Source: JAFGGG01 sp964634205 (lineage in GTDB: Bacteria; Spirochaetota; Spirochaetia; SZUA-6; RPPD01). Taken from it: 64,000 nt of DNA. Position numbers and translations under genes: made by a program. The DNA lies in contig CAZWKE010000013.1 in the NCBI GenBank assembly GCA_964634205.1, positions 1 to 64,000 of the forward strand, read 5' to 3'. Every line of letters starts with the position of its first letter. Position 1 is the first letter of the stretch. The notes beneath the pieces were generated by a model. That model was not told where the DNA came from. It did no database searches and saw only the letters and a program-made list of their open reading frames with translations. This document shows positions 45,577 to 53,252 of the stretch, in pieces.

Positions 45577-46626
45577 TTAAAAGCATTTTCTCTGCTTTTC
45601 TTTCATACATTCATCAGAATCACACTTATAACAAATCTCATTTTTTAAATAGGTGTCGGCAAAATAATCCTTTATATTCTGTAAGGTCGTATGCGCAATA
45701 TTATGCAGTGCCTCGCCGGTGAAAAAACCCTGGTGTGAGGTAATCAAAACATTGGAAAAGGTCAGCAATCTTGCCAGGGTATCGTCTGAAATGATTGAAT
45801 AGGAAAAATCCTCAAAAAAATACTCACTTTCTTCCTCATACACATCCAACCCGGCCGATCCGATCATGCCGGATTTCAAAGCAGCCAGTAATGCCTTGGT
45901 ATCCACCAATCCCCCCCGGCTGGTATTAATAATCATGACTCCCGGTTTCATTTTTCCGATCGATGCGGGATTTACCAGATGTCGCGTTTCCCTGGTGAGG
46001 GGACAATGGAGCGAGATGATATCGGACCGGGCATAGAGAGTATCCAAATCAGTGTAGGTTACCTGAAATCGTGTCTCCAGTTGTTTATCAGGGTGAAGAT
46101 CATAGGCCAGGATATTCATATTAAAACCGTTCATGATCGAAATCATAATACGTCCGATCCGGCCGGTACCAATGATTCCGACGGTTTTTCCATGCATATC
46201 AAAACCCATCAATCCGTTGATATTAAAATTATTATCCCGGGTACGGTAAAATGCTTTATGGGTCTTTCGGTTCAGTGTCAGCATCAGGGCCACCGCGTGT
46301 TCGGCCACTGCAAAAGGGGAATATTCGGGAACTCGTACCACATGGATTTTTTTGTAAGCCGCCGCCAGGTCAATGTTATTGTATCCCGCACAGCGCATTG
46401 CAATCAGTTTGATATTATTATTATAGAGGTGTTCCAGCACATTCTGCTGCAGCCTGTCGTTTACAAAGGCACAGACCACATCGAACTCATTGCACAGGGC
46501 CACGGTATCGACTGAAAGCTTAAGATCAAAATACTTGATATCAAAACCGAATTGTTTGTTTTCCCCGGCAAAAAACGTTTTGTCATACGGCTTGGTATCA
46601 AAAAAAGCTATTTTTACCGTGCTCAT
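45577..46626 (-). CDS. ldhA: D-lactate dehydrogenase with a cysteine-rich tail
   Basis: NADH-dependent reduction of pyruvate to D-lactate, a fermentative redox outlet. This 349-residue D-2-hydroxyacid dehydrogenase has the NAD motif 'GTGRIGR', catalytic Arg in 'NTSRGGLVD', Glu in 'LDVYEEES' and His in 'SHQGFFT'. The 'PEYSPFAVAEHAV' loop favours D-LDH over other hydroxyacid enzymes. After the fold comes a short tail with four cysteines ('CYKCDSDEC..KCF') that could bind a metal or respond to redox. The ATG at 46626 has GGAGG five bases before it; the GTG at 46638 overlaps that site and is rejected. Confidence 0.9.
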   Translation of the reverse strand: MSTVKIAFFDTKPYDKTFFAGENKQFGFDIKYFDLKLSVDTVALCNEFDVVCAFVNDRLQQNVLEHLYNNNIKLIAMRCAGYNNIDLAAAYKKIHVVRVPEYSPFAVAEHAVALMLTLNRKTHKAFYRTRDNNFNINGLMGFDMHGKTVGIIGTGRIGRIMISIMNGFNMNILAYDLHPDKQLETRFQVTYTDLDTLYARSDIISLHCPLTRETRHLVNPASIGKMKPGVMIINTSRGGLVDTKALLAALKSGMIGSAGLDVYEEESEYFFEDFSYSIISDDTLARLLTFSNVLITSHQGFFTGEALHNIAHTTLQNIKDYFADTYLKNEICYKCDSDECMKEKQRKCF

Positions 46627-46642
46627 ACCATCCTCCACCTTT

Positions 46643-46678
46643 ATCAGTATTTTAGTATTATAATACTTAATTACTGAT
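46643..46678. promoter_or_regulatory. Large dyad operator between ldhA and rrf2
   Basis: A 14-bp perfect palindrome (46654-46667) is nested in an outer repeat, ATCAGTA (46643-46649) with TACTGAT (46672-46678), on the same centre. Only two base pairs of the 36-bp dyad mismatch. The core holds TATAAT on both strands, so binding would block the ldhA -10 region. Confidence 0.7.
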
Positions 46679-46769
46679 TAAAAGTAAAGGATTTTTTCCG
46701 GTTTTCTCAGCATATAATCCGTCATCTTCAATGTTACTGCCTTGCGCCCGGAGGTATCGGGAAACAAGC

Positions 46770-46798
46770 TTGACTAACAGGTATTTCGGTATTAATAT
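46770..46798 (+). promoter_or_regulatory. Promoter of rrf2
   Basis: TTGACT (46770-46775), 17 bases, TAATAT (46793-46798). The likely start point falls just before the AGGAG ribosome site, giving a short leader. Confidence 0.5.
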
Positions 46799-46815
46799 AC
46801 CTATTAGGAGTTATC

Positions 46816-47226
46816 ATGTCTCGGATTATAAACTTAAGTGAATCCACCCTTATCGCCTTTCACAGCCTTATCCTTATGGCACAAACCAGTTCCATACAGC
46901 TTTCAACCAAATTAATTTCTCAAAAGATCGGGGCATCGGAAAACACGATCTCGAAAGTATTACAGCGGTTGGTAAAAGACGGATTCATCACCTCCAATCG
47001 GGGACCTGCCGGTGGTTTTTCCTTGGCCAGGACACCGCAATCCGTCTCGCTTCTGGATATTTACCAGGCCATCGAGGGCAGACTGCAAACGGGCGGTTGT
47101 CCCTTCAATAATCCACACTGTACATTCGGCGAATGTATTTTTGAAGATTCCCTTTCCGAAATCTCACGGGAAGTGGTCCGCTACCTGAAAGGCAAAACGC
47201 TGGCGCATTATATAAACAAAACATGA
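46816..47226 (+). CDS. Rrf2-family transcriptional regulator
   Basis: A 136-residue winged-helix regulator. The recognition region lies around 'SENTISKVLQRLVKDGFI' (41-58), and 'NRGPAGGFSLAR' (61-72) is the Rrf2 wing signature. Three cysteines at 95, 102 and 107 fit the Fe-S cluster ligands of IscR/NsrR-type members, so it probably senses redox state, O2 or NO. It is divergent from ldhA and hemerythrin, with a 36-bp dyad between them that is the obvious candidate operator. The ATG follows AGGAG. The specific signal cannot be read from the sequence. Confidence 0.9.
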   Translation: MSRIINLSESTLIAFHSLILMAQTSSIQLSTKLISQKIGASENTISKVLQRLVKDGFITSNRGPAGGFSLARTPQSVSLLDIYQAIEGRLQTGGCPFNNPHCTFGECIFEDSLSEISREVVRYLKGKTLAHYINKT

Positions 47227-47344
47227 TTTCCGAACTCAGGTATTCACTATATAGCCCTCAATTATATTATTGTGATTTTTCAGTTGATATATTATGTTAA
47301 TAGTAACAGTTAATCGGTTGTACAGGATGAAAGGAAGGAAAATA

Positions 47345-48175
47345 ATGAAAGCCTCCGTTATCGGTCTATTGCTTGTTGGGGTGTTGTTTATTATAACAAT
47401 CGCCTGCTCGGTAGATCCGGATAAGTACTCAAAAATCAATGACCCGACATGGAAACCGGTATGGTCGGATGAGTTTGATTATACGGGAAAACCCGATCCC
47501 GCAAAATGGAAGTATGATATCGGCGGGCACGGCTGGGGAAACGTGGAACAACAGTACTATACCGATCGCCCGGAAAACTCCACCGTAAAAGACGGCAAGC
47601 TGGTAATTACCGCACGCAGTGAGGAGTATGAAAACCGGTACTACACATCGGCCAGGTTGAAGACCCACGGACTTGCCCAATGGCTTTACGGCAGGTTTGA
47701 AATATATGCCAAACTGCCGCAGGGAAAAGGGATCTGGAGTGCAGTATGGCTTCTTCCCGCGGATTATTATAAACACCCGGACTGGCCGAAATGCGGAGAG
47801 ATCGATGTGATGGAAAATGTGGGCAAGGGACCAGGCGTTATCTACGGTACGGTCCATACCAATAAGTATAATCATATGCGCGGAACACAGAAGTCCGCGA
47901 CCACTACGGTAGATGACTGTTATTCCGCCTTCCACCTATACGCGATCGAATGGTCGCCCACACGCATTACCTGGTATGTCGACGACAAGGAATATTACCA
48001 TTTTGATAAGGAATCGGACGATGTCGACGTCTGGCCTTTTACCGTTCCGTTTTCTTTAATAATGAACATATCGGTGGGCGGTGGATTCGGCGGTCAGGTG
48101 GATGATGATATCTTTCCCACCAGTCTTGTAATAGACTACGTGCGCGTGTTTCAGCGTTCATCGGGGACACAATAA
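47345..48175 (+). CDS. GH16 laminarinase-like beta-glucanase lipoprotein
   Basis: Endo-beta-1,3(4)-glucanase of glycoside hydrolase family 16. The start is the ATG at 47345 after AAGGAAGG; an upstream in-frame ATG at 47294 has no ribosome site. The 276-residue precursor has a lipobox ending at Cys21. 'WSDEFDYTG' (40-48) and 'WGNVEQQYYTDRPENSTV' (64-81) are typical of laminarinases. The catalytic motif 'GEIDVMENVG' gives nucleophile Glu152 and acid/base Glu157. It is the third secreted glycosidase of the window, and like GH12 and GH9 it is a predicted lipoprotein. It shares a bidirectional terminator with ppdK. Confidence 0.92.
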   Translation: MKASVIGLLLVGVLFIITIACSVDPDKYSKINDPTWKPVWSDEFDYTGKPDPAKWKYDIGGHGWGNVEQQYYTDRPENSTVKDGKLVITARSEEYENRYYTSARLKTHGLAQWLYGRFEIYAKLPQGKGIWSAVWLLPADYYKHPDWPKCGEIDVMENVGKGPGVIYGTVHTNKYNHMRGTQKSATTTVDDCYSAFHLYAIEWSPTRITWYVDDKEYYHFDKESDDVDVWPFTVPFSLIMNISVGGGFGGQVDDDIFPTSLVIDYVRVFQRSSGTQ

Positions 48176-48183
48176 CAAAAAAA

Positions 48184-48219
48184 GGGCCGTGCACCCAATA
48201 GGTCCACGGCCCGCATATC
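48184..48219. terminator. Bidirectional terminator between GH16 and ppdK
   Basis: Stem GGGCCGTG (48184-48191) with CACGGCCC (48205-48212), extended by an ACC/GGT pair in the loop. A poly-A precedes it and a poly-T follows on the plus strand, so both strands read as hairpin plus T-run. The T-run is immediate for ppdK, on the minus strand. Confidence 0.88.
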
Positions 48220-48239
48220 TTTTTTTTTTAAAACCTCAA

Positions 48240-50906
48240 CTATTTTGTATTACGCAATACGGCCTGTGCCGCAGCCAGGCGGGCAATCGGCACGCGATAG
48301 GGAGAACAGGATACGTAGTTCATTCCTACCTTGTAACAGAATTCAATAGAAGAAGGTTCGCCGCCGTGCTCACCACAGATACCGACCTTAAGGTCCGTCT
48401 TGGTTTTGCGGCCCAGTTTAATACCCAAATCCACCAGTTGTCCCACACCCTTTTGGTCCAGTACCTGGAAGGGGTCTTTTTCCAAAACACCCTTTTCCAC
48501 ATATTCAGGGAGAAACACACCGGCATCGTCACGTGAATACCCGAAAGTCATTTGGGTTAAATCATTCGTACCGAATGAGAAGAAATCCGCGTATTCGGCA
48601 ACCTTATCCGCGGTAATGGCGGCACGCGGGATTTCGATCATGGTGCCGATGGTATAGTTGATCTTGGCGTTTTTCTTGGCCAACACCATGTCGATTACCT
48701 TTTGGGCGTTTCCCCTTAAGATACGCAGTTCCTCTTCCGTACCGACAAGGGGAATCATAATCTCCGGGTGCACCTTTACCCCTTTGGCCGCTACTTCACA
48801 GGCGGCGGTCATAATCGCCTCCACCTGCATGTCGTATATTTCCGGGTAGGTAATACCCAGGCGGCAGCCGCGATGGCCGAGCATGGGATTGAGTTCATGC
48901 AGGGAATCGATCTTACTTTTAAGTTTATTTAACGGTACGCCGATCTTTGCGGCAAGGGTTTTTGCGTCCTTATCTGTTTTGGGGACAAACTCATGCAGCG
49001 GCGGATCCAAAAGGCGTACGGTTACGGGAAGCCCGTCCATGGCCTTGAATATTCCCACAAAGTCTTTTTTCTGCAGAGGCATCAAGCGCTTTAATACTTT
49101 TTTGCGTGTGTCAAGGTCCTCGGCCACGATCATCTCCTGAAAAATCAGAAGTTTGCTTTCCTCGAAAAACATGTGTTCCGTGCGACACAGGCCGATTCCT
49201 TCGGCACCGAACTCACGCGCTACCTGGGCGTCCTTGGGTTGGTCGGCATTGGTCCTGACCAGAAAGCCCTTCTGCTTTAATTCCTTACGTACGGCCTTAT
49301 GCCTGATATCGTCGGCCCAACTCAAAAAAGTCTCGAGTTCACCGCTTATTTTCGTTTTGATCAGTTTCATCTCGCCTTCGAACACCTCTCCGGTGGTACC
49401 GTCAATCGTAAGCCAAGCCCCTTCTTTAAAGGTTTTGCCCTGTACCTTAGCGATTTTACCGGAAATGACAAAGTCCTTACAACCGGCGACACAGGGAATA
49501 CCCATTCCCCTGGCCACAACCGCCGCGTGAGAGGTCATTCCACCGGTGGAGGTAAGGATTCCTTCCGATACGTTCATTCCCCCGATATCTTCGGGCGAGG
49601 TTTCTTTCCGTACCAACAGGACCTTGGTCCCTTTTTTGGCCAGCTCTTCGGCCTCTTCCGCCGTGAACACAATCTGACCGGAGGCCGCACCGGGACTGGC
49701 GTTCAAACCCTTGGCTAATGCCTTAAGGGTCTTTTTGTGTTTGGGATCGATCATGGGGTGAAGCAGTTGGTCAAGCTGTGACGGTGTCACCCTTAAGATT
49801 GCCTCTTCTTTGGAGATCACTTTTTCACCCACCATGTCCACCGCGGTCTTTACGGCGGCCAGACCGGTACGCTTTCCGGTTCGCGTCTGCAATAAATACA
49901 GTGTTCCCTGCTGGATGGTAAACTCAATATCCTGCATATCCTTATAATGCTTCTCCAGTTTGGCCCTGATTTTTACCAGTTGATCGTAAATCTTGGAATT
50001 GGTCTTCTGTAATTTTTTCAACTCCTGCGGGGTCCTGATACCGGCCACAACGTCTTCACCCTGGGCGTTCATCAAATATTCACCATAGAACACGTTCTGT
50101 CCTGTGGAAGGATCACGGGTAAAACAAACACCGGTACCTGAATCATCACCAAAATTACCGAACACCATGCTTTGTACGTTTACCGCCGTTCCCAGAAGAC
50201 CTTTAATCTCGTTGATCTTCCGGTATTTAATGGCCCGCGGATTGTTCCATGACCCAAAGACCGCGTCGATGGCAGCCCAGAGCTGCTGCTGCGGGTCCTG
50301 GGGAAACGCTTCCTTGGTGTGTTTCTTATAGACATTTTTATAGCGTGTTACCACTTCTTTCAGATCATCAGCATCCAGTTCCGTATCCAGCTCCACGCCT
50401 TTTTTCTTTTTTACGGCGTCAAGCTCATGCTCAAAAGCCTCATGGGGGACACCTTTTACCACATCACCGAACATATTGATAAACCGGCGGTAGGCATCCC
50501 AGGCAAAACGCGGATTTCCTGTTATGGCGATAATCCCTTCCAACGCCTTGTCATTCAGGCCCAAGTTCAGGACGGTATCCATCATACCCGGCATAGAGAT
50601 TGCCGCGCCGGATCTGACCGATACCAGCAGGGGATCGTTTGCGTCACCCAATGTTTTGCCCATCAGCTTTTCCAGTTTGGCCAGATTGACCGCCACCTCG
50701 TCCCTGACGGCTTTGGTATAGGTTTTGTTGTTTTCATAATACGATTCACAGACAAGGGTAGAGATGGTAAAACCAGGGGGTACGGGAATCCCGATATTGG
50801 TCATCTCGGCCAGGTTTGCGCCCTTTCCGCCGAGATACTCTTTCATCTTTGCCGTACCGTCTGCTTTTCCTCCTCCGAAAAAATAGACGTACTTTGTATT
50901 CGCCAT
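48240..50906 (-). CDS. ppdK: Pyruvate, phosphate dikinase
   Basis: Interconverts pyruvate, ATP and phosphate with phosphoenolpyruvate, AMP and pyrophosphate, common in fermentative bacteria as a glycolytic or gluconeogenic enzyme. The 888 residues match the full three-domain enzyme: an N-terminal ATP-binding domain ('GGKGANLAEM', 'SVRSGAAISMPGMMDT'), a central swivelling domain with the phosphohistidine in 'GGMTSHAAVVARGMG', and a C-terminal PEP-binding barrel ending with 'VGICGEHGG' and 'SCSPYRVPIARL'. A GGAGG ribosome site and a good promoter lie upstream. It is monocistronic between two terminators. Confidence 0.97.
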   Translation of the reverse strand: MANTKYVYFFGGGKADGTAKMKEYLGGKGANLAEMTNIGIPVPPGFTISTLVCESYYENNKTYTKAVRDEVAVNLAKLEKLMGKTLGDANDPLLVSVRSGAAISMPGMMDTVLNLGLNDKALEGIIAITGNPRFAWDAYRRFINMFGDVVKGVPHEAFEHELDAVKKKKGVELDTELDADDLKEVVTRYKNVYKKHTKEAFPQDPQQQLWAAIDAVFGSWNNPRAIKYRKINEIKGLLGTAVNVQSMVFGNFGDDSGTGVCFTRDPSTGQNVFYGEYLMNAQGEDVVAGIRTPQELKKLQKTNSKIYDQLVKIRAKLEKHYKDMQDIEFTIQQGTLYLLQTRTGKRTGLAAVKTAVDMVGEKVISKEEAILRVTPSQLDQLLHPMIDPKHKKTLKALAKGLNASPGAASGQIVFTAEEAEELAKKGTKVLLVRKETSPEDIGGMNVSEGILTSTGGMTSHAAVVARGMGIPCVAGCKDFVISGKIAKVQGKTFKEGAWLTIDGTTGEVFEGEMKLIKTKISGELETFLSWADDIRHKAVRKELKQKGFLVRTNADQPKDAQVAREFGAEGIGLCRTEHMFFEESKLLIFQEMIVAEDLDTRKKVLKRLMPLQKKDFVGIFKAMDGLPVTVRLLDPPLHEFVPKTDKDAKTLAAKIGVPLNKLKSKIDSLHELNPMLGHRGCRLGITYPEIYDMQVEAIMTAACEVAAKGVKVHPEIMIPLVGTEEELRILRGNAQKVIDMVLAKKNAKINYTIGTMIEIPRAAITADKVAEYADFFSFGTNDLTQMTFGYSRDDAGVFLPEYVEKGVLEKDPFQVLDQKGVGQLVDLGIKLGRKTKTDLKVGICGEHGGEPSSIEFCYKVGMNYVSCSPYRVPIARLAAAQAVLRNTK

Positions 50907-50949
50907 TATATATTACCTCCAAATAATATTTGTTTATTGATTTTTGCAT

Positions 50950-50978
50950 AATGTAAATGAAAAGTACATACTTGTCAA
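50950..50978 (-). promoter_or_regulatory. Promoter of ppdK
   Basis: On the minus strand, a perfect TTGACA (50973-50978), 17 bases and TACATT (50950-50955), about 44 bases before the ATG. Confidence 0.65.
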
Positions 50979-51003
50979 TTGTATCAGCTGCTTACATTTA
51001 TAA

Positions 51004-51043
51004 AATAAAAAAATCCCGGCGCCGAATACCGGTACCGGGATTT
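51004..51043 (-). terminator. Terminator of the sigma-factor gene
   Basis: On the minus strand, stem AAATCCCGG (51035-51043) with CCGGGATTT (51011-51019), a 15-base loop that can itself pair in part, then a T-rich run. Confidence 0.8.
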
Positions 51044-51061
51044 ACTCATGACAAAGACACT

Positions 51062-51946
51062 CTAATTGGTAATATACGATTTCAGATACTGACTGCGAAT
51101 AGGATGCTGCAGTCGTTTCAGGGCCTTCTTCTCTATCTGCCTGATTCGCTCTTTTGTCAGCATGTATTTGTCGCCTATTTCCTTAAGAGACATCGGGCGT
51201 CTGCCGTTTAATCCAAAGCGATATTGAAGAATTTCCGATTCCTTCTTGGTAAGAGTCTGTAAAATGCTGTTTATGTCTTCCTTCAGTGATTTTTCAATGA
51301 TTACATCATCAGGGGACATATAATCCGAGTTCTCAATAAAATCTCCCACCATACTCGAATCCTTATCCTGGTTTACGGGAGCTTCAAGAGAAATCAAATC
51401 CCGTGAAATATTTATCAGATCAGCCACATGGCTTTTATCCATATCAAGGATGTCGGCAATATCCTTTATTTCAGGATCGGTCCCCTGCTCACTCTGCAAT
51501 GCCTTGCGGGCTTTTTCGATCTGTACAAGTTCATTTGCCCGGTTTAACGGTATCCTGATCATCCTCGATTTCTCACAGATTGCCTTAAGGATTGCCTGCC
51601 TGATCCACCATACAGCGTACGAAATAAAATGATAGCCCCTGTTTACATCATAGCGCTCAATGGCATTCATCAACCCGATATTACCCTCACTGATCAGATC
51701 TGAAATGGGTAATCCCTGGTTCTGATACTTCTTGGCCACGTTAACCACAAAACGAAGATTCGCCCGAATCAGTTTTTCCTTGGCCGTTACATCACCTTTT
51801 GCAGCCGCACGGGCACTCTCATCTTCCTCTTCTCTGGTGAGGAGCGGTATTCTGTTTATCTCTTTAAGATAGATCGATAAAATGTTCTCATCTTCTTTGC
51901 TTGATCCGGTTATTTTTTCTTTTCTTTTTTTAGCTACTGCTGCCAT
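51062..51946 (-). CDS. RpoD/RpoS-type sigma-70 family factor (short, group 2-like)
   Basis: A 294-residue sigma factor with regions 1.2, 2, 3 and 4 but no region 1.1 and no long insert. 'DLISEGNIGLMNAIERYD' and 'FISYAVWWIRQAI' are regions 2.1-2.4. 'EILQYRFGLNGRRPMSLKEIG' and 'TKERIRQIEKKALKRL' are region 4 with its helix-turn-helix. The short form fits an alternative RpoS-like or group 2 factor as well as a short primary factor. The ATG at 51946 has GGAGG six bases upstream; in-frame starts further up lack one. A near-consensus -24/-12 promoter lies 25-42 bases before the start, implying control by sigma-54. The gene is monocistronic. Confidence 0.9.
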   Translation of the reverse strand: MAAVAKKRKEKITGSSKEDENILSIYLKEINRIPLLTREEEDESARAAAKGDVTAKEKLIRANLRFVVNVAKKYQNQGLPISDLISEGNIGLMNAIERYDVNRGYHFISYAVWWIRQAILKAICEKSRMIRIPLNRANELVQIEKARKALQSEQGTDPEIKDIADILDMDKSHVADLINISRDLISLEAPVNQDKDSSMVGDFIENSDYMSPDDVIIEKSLKEDINSILQTLTKKESEILQYRFGLNGRRPMSLKEIGDKYMLTKERIRQIEKKALKRLQHPIRSQYLKSYITN

Positions 51947-51970
51947 AAACGCCTCCATCATTAATATATA

Positions 51971-51988
51971 ATGCAATTAGCATGCCAA
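51971..51988 (-). promoter_or_regulatory. Sigma-54 (-24/-12) promoter before the sigma-factor gene
   Basis: On the minus strand the site reads TTGGCATG-N4-TTGCAT. The GG and GC doublets are separated by exactly 10 bases, and it differs from the consensus TTGGCACG-N4-TTGCW by one base. The -12 falls so that the transcript would start near 51962, leaving a leader of about 15 bases that contains the GGAGG site. Confidence 0.65.
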
Positions 51989-52119
51989 GACAAAATTAAA
52001 GTGGTCTTTTAATTCCTTACATTATAAGCATTTAAAATTACAGGTTTTTGGTCTTTTCGGTGTTTTTAGTCAATTGTGTCAAAATACTACATATTTAAAT
52101 TTTATCATTCAAATGTGTG

Positions 52120-52791
52120 TCAAAATATCCCAGTTGCTATTTCTTCAAGACTGGGAGACCGGCCGCAACAGATACAATGCGGCAGCCCGCTTCCACATGA
52201 ACAGCGGTCTTCCTCTTTAATTTTTGTACCGTTCGGGAAATTTACGTTAATAATAGTATCTCCAAGCAGTTTTGTAAAGACCATAAACGGAAAAACTATG
52301 TTCACCCGTCTGAATATACCGCTCTTCTCTTCTATTTTCTTGTCTTTCAGTATACCGCTTCCGCGGAGTATTTTCCAGGTATCCTCAAGCAGGTCCATAA
52401 TCATGTCCACTTCCGCCTGGGTGCTGAATTTTCCGGTACCTTTTTTTTCCAGGTAGCGCGATATCTGTATTGAAAAGAAGGCCTTCTTATCTTCAAGTTC
52501 ATTATACTCTTCTTTTTTCAAACCGTACGCGTTTGCGTAGCGTTCCAGCATCCGTTTGGCAAACCGGTTTTTATGTATGCGGTAAGACGCAATCCAAAAC
52601 CTGATTGCGCTGTTCGAATGCCCCATCTTATTGAGAGCTATCCCGACATAATAAAGCATATACCCGATATCGTGACGGTTGCACGAGGGGCATTTTGCTA
52701 TTGCTTCGGACAGATCCCTCAGTGCGCGGTCCGGTTTATGCCCCGATAAAAATCGCTTTGCTGATTTCAGTGCGGAATTATAGGTACACAT
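52120..52791 (-). CDS. TPR-like protein with a C-terminal SEC-C-type zinc motif
   Basis: A 223-residue protein. The N-terminal part (about 5-85) is helical with TPR-like spacing ('DRALRDLSEAIAKCP', 'YVGIALNKMGHSNSAIRFW'). Near the C-terminus (about 198-212), 'CSCGSGLPHCICCG' matches the SEC-C zinc motif CxCGSGx5CCG. SEC-C motifs appear in SecA and in diverse regulatory proteins; the role here is unknown. A promoter lies about 12 bases upstream with almost no leader and no ribosome site, so translation may be leaderless. It is divergent from groES. Confidence 0.75.
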   Translation of the reverse strand: MCTYNSALKSAKRFLSGHKPDRALRDLSEAIAKCPSCNRHDIGYMLYYVGIALNKMGHSNSAIRFWIASYRIHKNRFAKRMLERYANAYGLKKEEYNELEDKKAFFSIQISRYLEKKGTGKFSTQAEVDMIMDLLEDTWKILRGSGILKDKKIEEKSGIFRRVNIVFPFMVFTKLLGDTIINVNFPNGTKIKEEDRCSCGSGLPHCICCGRSPSLEEIATGIF

Positions 52792-52802
52792 AAGATAGTA
52801 TT

Positions 52803-52831
52803 AACATACTCATTCTGTTTTTTTTTGACAA
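52803..52831 (-). promoter_or_regulatory. Promoter of the TPR/SEC-C gene
   Basis: On the minus strand, TTGTCA (52826-52831), 17 bases and TATGTT (52803-52808). The predicted transcription start is only about five bases from the ATG. Confidence 0.5.
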
Positions 52832-52928
52832 CTTAAATATATTTTTCTTGACGTAGAACAGACTATAATTGTAAATTAAGGAAAAACCAAATAAAGCTAA
52901 TTTAAATCATTCGAGGAGGATGTTTACT

Positions 52929-53192
52929 ATGAAAATCAAACCACTGGCTGACAGGATCCTGGTCAAAGTGGAAGTAGAAGATGAAAAAACAAGCGGCGGT
53001 ATTTATATACCCCAAACTGCCCAGGAAAAAACGCAACAGGGAAAAGTACTCGCAATCGGAGATTCTGAAGATATCAAAGTGAAGGTAAATGATAAAATTA
53101 TTTACGATAAATACGCGGGTACAACAATCAAAGTGGATAGTGAAGAACAACTTATCCTTAAAATGTCGGATATTCTGGCTGTCATAGAATAA
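52929..53192 (+). CDS. groES: Co-chaperonin GroES, without groEL next to it
   Basis: Lid of the GroEL chamber, working in the cytoplasm. The 87-residue protein has the family length. 'MKIKPLADRILVKV' is the usual N-terminus, 'EDEKTSGGIYIPQTAQEK' is the mobile loop that contacts GroEL, and 'DKIIYDKYAGTTIK' closes the barrel. The ATG at 52929 has GAGGAGG about eight bases upstream; the ATG at 52920 sits inside that site. In most bacteria groEL follows directly. Here a terminator follows, so groEL must be elsewhere. No CIRCE element is visible in the upstream 130 bases, which hold candidate TTGACA and TTGACG -35 boxes. Confidence 0.95.
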   Translation: MKIKPLADRILVKVEVEDEKTSGGIYIPQTAQEKTQQGKVLAIGDSEDIKVKVNDKIIYDKYAGTTIKVDSEEQLILKMSDILAVIE

Positions 53193-53213
53193 CATCATTT
53201 TTTGGACAAAGGC

Positions 53214-53249
53214 AAAAAGGAGCACCTCTACTTGGTGCTCCTTTTTTTT
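53214..53249. terminator. Bidirectional terminator between groES and the helicase gene
   Basis: AAAAAGGAGCACC (53214-53226), loop of seven, then GGTGCTCC (53234-53241) and eight Ts. The A-run on the other side lets it also terminate the convergent helicase gene. Confidence 0.92.
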
Positions 53250-53252
53250 GGG

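Noticed and set aside
52825..52877. A confident groES promoter
   Set aside because: TTGACA at 52825, TTGACG at 52848 and TATAAT at 52864 are present, but no pair has standard spacing with a good partner, so no single promoter is called.
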